Origin: Lantana camara
Taxonomy: Eukaryota > Streptophyta > Magnoliopsida > Lamiales > Verbenaceae
Direction: 5' to 3'
Assembly (NCBI GenBank): GCA_037501455.1
Contig: CM074863.1
Span: 60,679,501-60,743,500, forward strand
Length of the DNA stretch: 64,000 nucleotides
Shown here: positions 45,280 through 57,160 of the stretch, one piece after another
How the letters are laid out: every line of letters starts with the position of its first letter
Numbering within the stretch: position 1 is the stretch's first letter
Notes under the pieces: model-generated
Told to the model about the DNA's origin: nothing
Seen by the model: the letters and a program-made list of their open reading frames with translations, nothing else
Databases searched by the model: none
Made by a program: the position numbers and the translations under genes

Positions 45280-46477
45280 TCCAGGCCAAAAACTCAACCA
45301 AAACTCATACCAATTCGAACCAAGACAAGAATTTAAGTTAGGATTACAATATAAATGTATAAAGGCTTCCAAATTTAGAAAAAGAACCACATAATCAACA
45401 AAGAAATGCAAGAGAGAAGGATCAAGTTCACATTCTTGCATATACCTTCAAGTTCATCAAATGATTCTCCCAAAATTCCTTAATGACCATGCAATATAAG
45501 TTCATAGAAATGTTAAAGGATGTCTTAGGTTCATTTAGGCTGCATCAATTCAAAGAGAAAGGCAACAAATCAAGCAAATCATCAAGAATGGCCTCTAACC
45601 CTTACTATTCACCAAGAACTCAATATCATGCTCATTTCTTCATGGAATACAATAAATAAGGTATCCAAATAAATAGGAAAGGATGGATATCATAAAAATA
45701 AGCTTACCTTTCGAATTTGGAGAGATTTGATTGAGTAGAGAGCTCAAAACATGAAAATGAAATAGTGTTCTTTCTTCATCTCCTTGGCATTTAGGGATGC
45801 AGAGATAAAAAGCCCTTTTTCCTTCTCTTATCTAGCTTGGAACGAAATGAGATACTTAAGGATGGAAATGGGGTTAAGTCATGAGAAAGTGGGGCCAAGA
45901 ATTACTCAATTTGGTCAACAAATGACCAAGTTATGGTTAAAAGAGTACAAAGGGGTCCAAGTTACACGCGAGGCTAGGTTCGGTAAAATTTCGGAGGTCG
46001 AAATGGGCTTAGAAAAATATATATCTAGGTTCCTTGGTTTCCTTTCTTCATTACGAGTCCGACGCCTCTTCCCGAATTCGAATCCGAATTCCTGAGCTCA
46101 AGTTACAGCCCCCGGAACCCAAGGCGCGCTAAAACACCGTTAGGCCCTCGAGTCCCCAAAACAAATAAATGGTCGAAGACCACGACAAACGAGTTCGAAA
46201 ATATAAAACGAGTACATAAACAATTTCATATCACATAATTATCATGCATAGCAAATAAACACGTAAGTCGAAATTGAATACAAAGCACACGGATCAAAAC
46301 GGAGTTAAACGAACAAAGCGTTCAAATTTCACATAAAAGCGTTATCGAATAATTTCATATAATTCAATTATAACATTTAAACATTATAAGCACATATTCA
46401 AATAGATAAACAATTAAAAGCGCCCTAAACTCACTCGTGATGACAAACTTGTACGGCCGAAAAGCCGGGGCGTTACA

Positions 46478-47385
46478 AAAGGGGTCAATAAGATCACGTT
46501 ATTTAGTAAAAAGTGGCTAAAAGAAAGGCTTATTACCCTCCGACAACGAATGCCTACTTCACTTCCCTAATCTTTCATTAACTCAAAATTTCGCCTCAAT
46601 AGGACTAAAGTGCATCCTGATCAATTCTTGGACTTATTTGAAAATCATCAATTCTCCTTTCTAAGCAAAGTACATTATCACGTTCAAACGTGCTCAAAAT
46701 ATAAAGGCATACGAGCACACTAAGTGTTCCAATCTCATGCAAATTGTCCTCAAGTCGAATAGCCTAACTCGTTCTAGCAAAATCTCAACGATCAAACTTC
46801 GAAGAAAAAGTTCAAAACGGGGGGAAAGTTGTCAAAATTCTCACAATTTCTCAATTCCTAACAATTCACAAGTTAGCGACCAAGGCTCTAAGCATAAAGC
46901 ATCTAAACATGCAAGATATCAAAACTCTACTCATAAGCACAATCACAATTACTCCCCCCCTCCCCCCTATTCTTTGCAATGTCCTCATGCAAATTAAAGA
47001 GTTAAAGTTCAAGAAAACTCCCTTTACACTCGAAGACCGGGCAACGTGCTAGCAAAGCTTCTAAAACCTGAACACGTGACTAGAAAACATGGATCAAGGG
47101 TAAAAGCAAATGACAATCAACAAGCATCCAACGAGTAACACATAAGTCACAGTTCCAAGTAACGAAAGGGCACATCGCATAAAAATTAAAGGGGTTCAGA
47201 CATAAGCAAAGAGATAAAGTAGCAACAGTAGCAAAGAATATAATAATAATACAGGCTGGAATACAAAATGTCAAGAAAGCAAAGAAACTAAGGAAGCGGC
47301 ATCAGGGCTCAGGGGGCGGCGGGGGTCCTTGGAAAAACTGGTCAAACCGGGTGTAGAGCCCCTCAAACTGCGCATGGACATGAGT
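46478..47385 (-). other. Athila region between PPT and env-like ORF
   Basis: This is noncoding. A long purine tract on the minus strand (ATAGGGGGGAGGGGGGGAGT, 46951-46970) could be a further PPT-like motif. I see nothing else recognisable. Confidence 0.6.
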
Positions 47386-48601
47386 CTACCATGCATCGAA
47401 TCTTTCATCCACATGAGCTTGAAACTCACCCATCTCAGCCCTCCAATCTGTCATCCCAGTCTCTATCCTCTCCAAACGGGCATGAGAAGCTGCCAAATCT
47501 ATCCTTATCTCCTCCAAACTGATATTCAAAGCTCTCACAGATATAGGCTCGTCATCCTCCTCTTGGGGGACATGTCTGGGAGCATCATTCCCACGCTCGG
47601 GCGCGTCCAAAATCTCATCAATGGAGGACTTAAGCTCATTAGAAAGCTCCTCATACATAGCGAAACCCCAGGTGTACATTTGAGTAAGCCTATCTTTCGC
47701 CCTCTCCGGCCACCATGGTAGCAAACGACCCATCAAGGGTCCCTGTTTCCATTCTTTAATCAATTTCATATGCTTCCCAAGTAGCAGCATCAAGAAACGG
47801 ATAGGTCGTCAGGGGTACACTCTTCCTAACTTTCCAACCAAGACTCTTAGCAATCATAGTCACATACGCCCCATGGCCTATGGCTCCCTTAGCCTTGTTG
47901 GCGACATCCTACATCCTTTCCATCAAGTCCCAAGTGCCATTGAATTTTAGGCCCTCCTTCATCATCCACATAATTCCCAATTCAGTGGCCTGGATATTGC
48001 CCTCACTCTCATCTCGAGCACAAAAGCTAACCGTCAGGATCTTATGTACGATCCTCCAAACCAAACTATCCAGAAAGGTCACCTTAGTGTTTCGTACATG
48101 GTAGTTTGGGGCATTGGGTTTCAAGGGAAATGATCTCCACACAGACTCTCTCACCTCCGGGCTCCAAGTAGGGAGATGGTCTTCACCATCCTCCGGGAAT
48201 CCAAATACTCTCCTCAGCCGACCTGTCCTACATGAATCAGACCTAGTGCCATCAAGAGCAAAGGAGAGGGGCTCATTCCGACTAGTGTCCCAACTTATAG
48301 TGGTGAAGAAGGCAGCAATAATGGACGGATATGTGTTCTCTGAATCTTCCAAAAAGCCCAACCAGCCAATATTGTTGAATAACCTCTCAATCTCATCCCA
48401 CACTCCTATTTGAATCAATACATCTCTCTTGAAGAATTTTGTGGGGAACACGGTTCTGGTTAGAACCCTATTGAATGGATTACCCACTCCTTGGGCTTCA
48501 ACATTTTGTGTTTCACTCTGTGCCCGGGAAGCAGGACCCCTAGAGGTCGAAGCCCTATCAGTTCTAGCTCTCTTAGCTCGCCCCATTATACTGCAAAACA
48601 A
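47386..48601 (-). pseudogene. Athila env-like / plant transposon protein ORF
   Basis: Two open stretches, 47909-48601 (230 codons) and 47386-47793 (135 codons), read the same protein across a TAG at 47909-47911 and a shift. The first begins with a basic serine-rich head (MGRAKRARTDRASTSRG near 48586). It continues with FPTKFFKRD..IGVWDEIERLFNNIGWLGFLE..YPSIIAAFFTTI, which matches the 'putative plant transposon protein' region found in the extra ORF of Athila elements between pol and the 3' LTR. The second is acidic and helical (LNISLEEIRIDLAASHARLERIE), a likely coiled coil. No signal peptide or membrane segment is evident. The position downstream of integrase supports the assignment. Confidence 0.75.
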
Positions 48602-49790
48602 TAATCAACAAGCAAGTAAGCTATTATCAAGCAATATTCACATAGGCAATTCATCGAACACTTGGTGAGCGTCAACCTAGGGTAAGAGTTTTAGCTAAAA
48701 TTCTTCGATGTACCTAACTCAATTCAAAAATACCCTACACTATCACAATTCAAGCTCCTAAATACCCACACATGGAACTTCCAAAATTCGGACTAATCTA
48801 GCAATTCAAGACTAGAAATTAGGGCAGGCTTCAAATTTAACCAAACTCAACTGACATTCTTTCCAAATCATCACCCCAACTCTATCATGCCATGGTTCTT
48901 CCCAATTTATCAAAAACAACCCAAAATCCTTTCAAAATTTCGAATAACTAATCCTAGGGTTCACATAATATAATGGAAGAACTAAGCTAAAATGCTACTC
49001 AAAGGGAAAATTAACTTACCAAGTAACAAGAGAGGGAGAATGTGCGGGTGTGTGGTACGGCGGTGTGCCAGAAAAACCCCAGCGGAGGTGGCAGACTGGT
49101 GGTGGTTTGCAAGGCAAAAAGCTACTGCTGCTCTGTTGTAGCTTGTGTGTGTGTTACATGTGTTTTACGTTTGAGGGGGGGAGGTTGCGGTTAAAAAATT
49201 AGAAGGAAGGGCCTAAAAACGTGTTTAGCTGAGACCCTCAGATTCACGATGTAGCCCAGTAACGGGCATTACTGAATTATAACTAACTAGGAGTAACGCC
49301 TGTTACTAACTTATGCCTATGCCTCTGTCTCCATTAACGGGCGTTACCAGAAAATGCCTAGAAGAGGGTAATGCCCATTATTCCTAATCTCGCCCAAAAG
49401 CTTAAGTTAGACACAAACATAATTCGGACGGTGCTTACTCACGTGAAGTAACACGAATTTAGTGATAGAATTCAATCAAACCATAGTGTACCAATCTTGA
49501 AAACACATAAACATCTCAAGGCACATTTTGCAATAAATTGCATCAGTTCATTCTCCACACAAGCACAGTTAATCTCATGCGCACACAAACTTGCGACCTA
49601 AGTAAATGGATCTCAATATCGACATTAAAGCTCAAAGCAGGGTCCTTGCATCCATACAACATTGCAGTGCCTAACAGCGTCTCTACTAACTTGCAAAACG
49701 AGAAAGAGAAAGCCAAAAATTAACACGAGAGAAACGAGAATGATAGGAACAAAAACAAAGAAAGGAAAAGAGGAGAAAGAAAAAATAGCT
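48602..49790 (-). other. Athila spacer between integrase and env-like ORF
   Basis: This is 1.2 kb without a gene. It carries a second set of TAACGGGCGTTA-type palindromes: AGTAACGGGCATTACT (49259-49274), AGTAACGCCTGTTACT (49292-49307), ATTAACGGGCGTTAC (about 49333-49347) and GGTAATGCCCATTATT (about 49367-49382). The rest is A-rich. Confidence 0.65.
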
Positions 49791-51070
49791 CTAAGTTATA
49801 GTCATTAGCTTGACTTCGGAAACGGGGTTAATTCGCGGGATCCAGTAATACACGTGAAGTGTGTTTTTTATGGCCTCGCCAACTAGATACGGCTTTAACT
49901 GCCCATTCACCAAAAACGTGCCCAAAGCTTCGTTTCCTATCTCCATGGCCCCACTTGGCATCACCTTAATAACTCGAAACGGACCGGACCAATGGGACTT
50001 CAATTTCTCGGGAAAGAGCTTCAACCGAGAGTTGAACAACAAAACCAATTGTCTGACTTCGAACTCCTTAAACCGGATGTGTTTATCATGCCATCTCTTA
50101 GTTCTCTCCTTATAAAGCTTGGCATTCTCATACGCATTGACCCGGACTCCTCTAACTCATGTAATTTGCAAAGCCCTTTGCTCGTCGGCCTGCCTTATGC
50201 TCAAACTCGAGCTGAAGATGGCACGTCTTCCCATAAACTAACTTATACGGTGATGTTCCGATAGGCGTCTTAAAACCAGTTATGTACGCCTACAATGCAT
50301 CCTCCAACTTAGATGCCCAATCCTTCCTCGAGCTACTTACTGTCTTCTCTAAAATCTGCTTGATCTCCCTATTGGAAATCTCAACTTGCCCACTTGACTG
50401 GGGATGATACGGCGTCGCCACTCGATGATGAACTCCATAATTCCTCAAAAGAATCTCAAGAGGTTTATTACAAAAGTGGGAACCTCCATCACTAATAAGA
50501 GCTCTTGGAACGCCAAATCGACTAAAAATATTCTTCCTCAGAAATTTCAACACCACCTTGGCATCATTCGTAGGCGTTGCTATGGATTCAACCCACTTAG
50601 ACACATAATCAACCCCCACCAAAATGTACCTATTTCCAAAGGATGACGTGAATGCACCCATGAAATCAATGCCCCAAACGTCGAAAAGTTCAATCTCCAG
50701 AATATACCTTAAGGGCATCTCATCTCTCCCTATATTTCCAGTCCTCTGACACGAATCACACTTAGTCACAAACTCGTGTGCATCCCTAAACAGCGAAGGC
50801 CACCAAAATCCAGACTGTAGCACCTTTGCAGCAGTCTTACTCGCACTAGCGTGACCTCCATAAGGGCTAACATGACACTGATACAATACCTCCTCAATCT
50901 CACCCTGAGGTACACATGTCCTCACCAAATCATCGAAACAGTGTTTGTAAAGCAACGGTTCCTCCCAATAGTAATACTTTGCATCTGAAAGGAACTTCCT
51001 CAACTGGTGGAAACTAAGGTCGGGGGGTACAATTCTACTAACAGGTAGTTCACGAAATCAGCATACCATG
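49791..51070 (-). pseudogene. Athila integrase
   Basis: This is the C-terminal third of pol. 50290-51003 gives a zinc-binding region ([17 protein letters not shown]), catalytic core D (WGIDFMGAF), D ([10 protein letters not shown]) and E ([19 protein letters not shown]), then a TAG replacing the Trp after KLEDAL. Another frame, 49791-50048, carries the C-terminal region [22 protein letters not shown]. The stretch 51004-51070 encodes the link to RNase H ([10 protein letters not shown]) with frameshifts. The reading frame is split from RT/RH by the solo LTR at 51071-57160. Confidence 0.88.
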
Positions 51071-52640
51071 TGTAACGCCCCAGTTTTTCTTATTTGTACA
51101 GTATGACGTATGTGTTTACCAAATTGCGCGAAATAATTATTTATACGTGTTTTATATATTTAATTTTATTTTAAGTGTATTAAATGTTAATTACTTTATT
51201 TTAATGATATTAAGCTTTTAGTTTTGGAATTTAAACGTTTAAACCCTTTTCGAACCAATTTTGGTTTGTTCAACTTCGTTTTCAATTCCGATTTTTGTGC
51301 CAACTTGTTATACTTGAATTATGTGAGTTAATAACGTGTTTACATGCTTATGTTGTATTTTTAAGCTCGTTTGATTTAGTTTTGATTTCGGTTTTGGAGA
51401 CGGAACTTATAGGGCTTAAAACGCTTTTAGCGCGCCCTGGGTTCCGGACGTCATATCCTGGGCTCGGGGAATTCGGATTCGAATTCCGTCACCTCTGTTG
51501 TCTTCGTATCGACGATTCGGAGACAATGGAACAAGCCTCATACCTTTTTGAGATCATTAAGACCTCCGAAATCCAACCGTAACGAACAACTAGTGCAAGA
51601 TCAACCCTTTTGTTGACTAGTCTTCATGGTGGGACCCCTTAACACCTCTTAAACCTAACCATGCTTTAACCATGACTTGTATGCTTGAGTTAACCTCTTT
51701 CTCCTCCATTTTATCAGCAAAAACCGACCCAAAACCCCCATTTTTCTGCTGCACTTGATCGAGAGAGAGGAAGAGAAGAAAAGATGAGAGAAAACCTTGG
51801 CCCTTGTGATTTTTTAGCTCAAATCACTTCCTTTCTTCTCCATATCTTGAAGGTATGTATATTTATGTATCCTCTACTCTTTTAAACATGATTTCCTCCG
51901 TTTAATACTTGCTTTGGATCAGATTTGATAAGGGTTTGGGCTAAGAGCATGAATAGGATTTTTGGGGGTAATTGCTCTTGCGACCTTGCTTGGTTGTGCA
52001 GCTGATTTCCTTGCTTGTAAATGATTATATGAGCTTGTTTCTTGGCCTAATTTTTTCCTAACTGATAGTATATGATGTTAGGATGATTTTCTCTTTAGAC
52101 CCTTTGTTGAAATTATGTGATGTAGAGCCCCAAACTTGATGATCAAACTGCCTCCCCTGTTTTGGACTGCTGTGTGGAATCATGTCTTGTTGCCCCAAAA
52201 CCAAAATATATGACCTGTTTTTATGCATGATCCATGACAGACCTGCTGCTGTTGCATTTTTGTGGTTCGTTGGTCATTCTAATGTGTTTTAATTTGTGTC
52301 ATTTCGCATATATATGATGTATATTAGTTGTTTAGTATGTTAGCATGCATTCCCTAAAGTTTCAGCTTCAAATTCAGCCCCTAAGCACTTGATCATAGCA
52401 TGATTGAACAATTGAGCTCGTATGTGCGGTTTTGGCGCCCCAGATTTGCTGCATGGTTTTGGTGCTCTTAACATGTGATTTGGCCATTGCTTTCTAAATG
52501 AAATATGCTCCTAACATGCTAAATATGTTGTATATCAAGTTTCATACGATTTGGAGTTGATTTGGTATGCTTTTGGGACTGATTTGGTATAGGGTTTGTT
52601 TTGCCAGTAAGCTTTGGTTGCGTTTTTGGGTCTGTATCGT

Positions 52641-52766
52641 GACACCCCCGTGTCTCATTTGCCTTGTAATATGAGACACCCCCGTGTCATGCCCTTTTGG
52701 AAGGTCTGTACTGAGATACCCCCGTGTCTCAGTCTATTCAAATTGAGGGACACGGGCGTGTCCCTC
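52641..52766. repeat. Four palindromes of the GACACCCCCGTGTC type
   Basis: Units lie at 52641-52654, 52672-52689, 52711-52732 and 52745-52766. The last, GAGGGACACG-GG-CGTGTCCCTC, has perfect 10-bp arms. On the other strand the core reads CACGGGGGTG or CACGGGCGTG. Confidence 0.85.
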
Positions 52767-53290
52767 CCCCTGCGCATTTCTTGTCTTTTCCTTTTCGGTT
52801 TTTGACTGTTTCACCTCTTTAACGCCCTTATCTTCATTCGTGTTGAACTAAGAACTTGTTTTACTATGTGCCGAGAGTATGGTGGTTTGATTTCATAACA
52901 ATTGGATGAGATTTAGGCATGCTTTTGGTGAAAGCCGTTTATGTGCGTTTTGTGGCGTTTGTGATTTCCGTGACCTATTTTCCCTATCATATGATTTCTT
53001 CTTGTTTTCAAACTTTGGAAATATGTTATATTATGTGATGTGATGTATGTAATTGTTTATTTTCTAATTAGAAATGTGATCTAACTTGTGCTACGATTAT
53101 ATTTGAATGACTTGATTATATGATTTAAATTCCTTTGACGTGAAATGTGAAGGATATGGATTCGTTTGAATACGAACACTTCATTGAATGAACGAATTGA
53201 ATGTTTATATGTCTTTATGACTTTAATAGTGCACATGAACGTGTTCATTACATTATAGCATCTTTTCTTCATTCATATCATGATCATTAC

Positions 53291-55712
53291 TGTAACATCC
53301 CGCTCGTCCGATTTATAAGGTACGTCACGTTTCAACCTTTTTATGTGTTTAATTATATGATTTTATATTTTTCGTGGCCTTATTTTGAACTCTTTTAGAG
53401 TTCAGGGGCCCCTTTGTAATTTTATCTTTTTAGGGGTTTTTCGGTCATTTCTCGTTCGATCGAGTTTTTGACCTTTTCGACCCCTTCTACGCGTTCGGGG
53501 CATCGAGACGAGTCCGTAGACTCTGAGTTTGCCCCATTCCGACTTCGTTAGCCCGTTCTTCCGACCGTTTTCACGTACGAGGACCCGAGATATATACCCG
53601 AATCCTCGTTTTTCGTGCCAAAACGCAGCAGACTTTAGCTCTCTCCCTCTCTCCCCCGATTTTCACTGTTCACACACACTCACGATGTGTTTTCATGCTC
53701 TACCCGGAACTCGCTCGTTTCTCGACGGAATTCGACGAATGAATAGTCCATTTCGATTATCTCGATGACGCGATCACAACAGTACCAAGAACTTGACCAA
53801 CTGACGAACGATGGCGGAGATACGGCGGAATTTCAGACACGGCTGGAGGAGGTGGCGGAGCCGCCACTTCGCCGCCCGGTCGCGGTGGCTTCCGGCCATT
53901 TTCCAGCGACACGCGCCATACACCCATGCAGAAGGTTTCCCGGAGTTTCTTCTGACGTAGGCGGCGCCGCCATCGGGGCGGCGGTTGGTCCGCACGCGCC
54001 GGTCGAAGCTTGCGGCGGTGGTGGCGCGGTACTGTAGCGGCGGGTTTCGCCGCCTTCCGGCTGCTTTTTCGGACCAAGGTTAGTGTTTGCCAAGGTTTTC
54101 GACTACCCCGAGTTCATTTCCGGCTTCATTTTCACCGAATTTTGGCCGTAGGTGGTGGTTCCGGGGAGGCGTGCGGCGGCACAAACTTCGGAGCCCAACG
54201 GGGGCTTTTTCCGACCATCTTTTGGCCTCGGACCCTTCATGAAAGTTGTTCGGAATGATGAGAACTAGTGGCTTGTGATCACACGACTCTTGATTCAACC
54301 GTTTGGTGGTGGTTCACGGCGGTGCAGCGGCGGTTCGCGGTGGCGGAGGTCTCCGGGGATTTTTCCGGCGAGCATATATAAGCTTGAAATGTTTTGCAAC
54401 GAGGCTATGCTCCAAACCATGTGTCTTCAAGCTAGCTACGGATTAGGATGACACGGAGAGGTACGTCTATAGCATATGCTAAGTTGCAAGGTAAGGTATG
54501 CTTCGATAAGGTACGTAAGTATGATTTTGATACGATATGATAAGTTTGGTGTGTAGCGAGTTATGATCTGTTCTGTTATGCTATGTTCTGTTGTGTTGGG
54601 CCCCGAGACGTGGGTAAGGGAGACCCGGGACAACCATGGGGTCGCCGATTGTGACCCCTGTGCACGTTCTCATTTGAGATATTCACGTGCGACCTATGGA
54701 GGTTGGGAAGCCTTGGTATCTTGAGCCCTCGGTGAATAACCGGGGAAGGCACAGTGTGGGTTAGTTACCCCGTGTGTGTTTGTATCTGTATGAGTAGTGA
54801 GGGTTTGCTCCCCGAACTACATGGTGTTGGGGTTGGATTGTTTATGATATTTGTTGGTTTCTGATATGATACGTATGACTCGATATGGAAGTAAGGTGGG
54901 AGACCCGTACTCACCGGGTATATGAATATGATATGTTATGTTGATTATGAAACGGGATAGGAGCTTTCTCTTTTGATATGATACGATTAAACTCAGTATG
55001 TTATAATTTGGATAAGATAAGATATGTATAAGTTTGGTTTGAAAATTGTGTAAGTGTGATTCGAAAATGGTTTTGGTATGGAAAACCCTAGTCCCGGTTC
55101 ATAATCTTTCTTTGGATACGTGCTCTGCTCCTTATTATGTATAGTGTGTGTGAGTTCAGCCGCCTCACTCAGTCAGTGGACTGACCCTCGCCCCACCTAT
55201 GTTTTTAGTTTGCAGGTGCAAGTTGTTGGAGTTCGAGCTAGGCGGCTTTGAGTCGGGTCTGTCGAGTCTGTGTCAGTCTGTTTGATTTTTGTTAAGTACT
55301 TTGTTCCGAATTATGTATGAAAATTATGTATATAGTATGTTCTGTACAAGATGATGTTTATGCTTTGATTATATGAATTTTCGGGACAGGTTAGGACAGG
55401 CCTTGGATTAGTTGAACCCGTCTTTGTTGTATGTTTGAATTCGGGACAGGTTAGGACAGGTTCGTGGAATTAGTTAAACCCGTTTATTTATGTTTGTTGA
55501 TTAAAGTTTTTGTTAGTTCATATTTTGCATCGCTTCCACATTCGGGTTTTTGCATATTTTACCTGTACAAGGTTAGGTACCGCCTAGCTTAGGTTGGATT
55601 TTTCGTTTGTCACCCGTTCGCTGTGACTTGGTGCGTGTGCGGACTTTCCATTTCGTACCACGTGTCGGGTCATAGTGCGGGGGTGTGGTGCCCCACCGCT
55701 TGGGGTGCTACA
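53291..55712 (+). mobile_element. Solo LTR nested in the long solo LTR
   Basis: This is 2422 bp, from TGTAACATCCCG to TTGGGGTGCTACA, with a perfect TSD ATTAC (53286-53290 and 55713-55717). A GC-rich block (about 53760-54380) leads to a donor-like GACCAAG|GTTAGT at about 54078. The 3' end has the conserved GTGCGGGGGTGTGGTGCC block. ORFs in the GC-rich block overlap on both strands and are not credible genes. Confidence 0.92.
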
Positions 55713-57160
55713 ATTACATTGCCGAGCGTCCTATTTGGTCATTTTGAGTCTCCTCTCACTGGTACACATTGTTCATTCTCTTGTACAGTTCGTTTCCAGG
55801 GTGGAGACTTCCGGATTAAATAGGCACCCGTATTGCTCATGTTTTATGTCTCGTGGTCTTCCAGGTGAGGGTGTTTTCATTTTAGTTACATATTAACCCT
55901 ACAACCCTATGTGACCAGCTTTGGCCAAAACCTCATGTATATATATATGTTACTTTTAAAGTAAAGTTCTCGAGTAAATATTGATCGAGTAAACCCTTTT
56001 CAAATGAATTATGAAATATGATATGTTTCACATGAACTGATATGTTTTGGCGAGATTATGCATGTATGTTATGTTCACGGGCCCAGGAATTTACTACATG
56101 TGGCTATCCGGGGAGGCAAGGGCCGAAGGTGATCCCATGTGCTGATTCCATTATGTTAACGGCGAAACGGACCTCGTCAAGGAGTTTTTGACGAGGAAAC
56201 GCTAACCGGGCTTTGAGGCCTCATGAACCTCATAGCCACAATGATATGTTTAGGTGGTCGGGCCTTGCAAACCCGTCCACCACCCGGAGGAAGAAGGTTG
56301 GAACTTGTTTTATGAATATGGTTATGTTATGATTGCTATGCACCGTGCGGGGAAGGCCGGGACACAGATTGCCCAAACGAATATGACTTATGATATGATA
56401 TATGATCTGTGTGTATTATGATATATTGCATGATCACCTATTTAAAGTATTAATGATATTTGCCGTACACGGTCGGAGTTTGGTTGGAGTTGATGCACGC
56501 TCACTCGCCGAGCCTTTATGTTTATGTATAAATTATGAGCTTAATAAATTTAATATGGTTAGTCGTAAAGTTCGAGCATTGCTTAGTATTTTCTTGCCTT
56601 TTTGGGAACTAACTTTAAATAAAACTTTGCTCGGGATTTATGACTTGCATGTGCGTGTTTTATATATATATTTATCGCTCCTGCACACTCAGTCTTCTAG
56701 AGACTGACCCTCTCCCTCCCCAACACTTCAGTGTGCAGGTTTGGCTTGAGAGTTTCGAGCTAGGCGGAGTAGTGTTAAGTTCGAGTCGGTCAAGTTAAGT
56801 TAGAAGCGTCTCTGCATTCACTTATGTATTTAAATTGTGCATGATTCAACCTTGTACGATTATGAACTTGAATCTTTGTATAATTGCTATTGAATTGCTC
56901 TTGTCGGGCTTTGGTTATGAGTTAAAAGAGGTCTGAAGAGCCAAGTCTGCTTATGGTTCGTGTGTTTAAATTTTAGTTTTCCGATGCATTATGTTTGGCT
57001 GATTAGTTCTGATTGCAGGGTCTAAGTTCCGCCTAGCTTAGGAGGGTTTTCTATTTGTCTCCCGTTCGCTATGATTTGATACGGGTGCGGATTTTCCGTT
57101 TCGTTACTCGTGTTGAGCCATAGTGCGGGGGATGTGGTGCCACACGTACAGGGTGCTACA

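Larger units (their letters stand above)
42501..46477 (-). mobile_element. Solo LTR, family B, with two nested small insertions
   Basis: This runs from TGCAGCGCCCC at 42501 to GGGGCGTTACA at 46477, flanked by a perfect TSD AAAGG (42496-42500 and 46478-46482). Its net length is about 3.0 kb after removing 42681-42864 and 44532-45279. On the minus strand it starts TGTAACGCCCCGGC and ends with the conserved block containing ACGGGGGATGTGGTGCC. A donor-like CGAAAG|GTAAGC lies at about 45706. No internal retrotransposon genes remain. Confidence 0.92.
51071..57160 (+). mobile_element. Long solo LTR with a nested solo LTR
   Basis: This runs from TGTAACGCCCCAG at 51071 to AGGGTGCTACA at 57160, flanked by a perfect TSD CCATG (51066-51070 and 57161-57165), inside Athila pol. 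Its net length is about 3.66 kb after removing 53291-55712. The 3' part (from 55718) is homologous to the family B LTR at 3538-5471. A donor-like CTTGAAG|GTATGT lies at about 51852, preceded by a GA-rich leader-like stretch. No coding sequence was found. Confidence 0.92.

Noticed and set aside
53757..54298. Overlapping ORFs of 70-106 codons in the GC-rich block
   Set aside because: They overlap on both strands, have arginine/proline-rich composition expected from GC-rich DNA, and lie wholly inside a solo LTR bounded by a perfect TSD.
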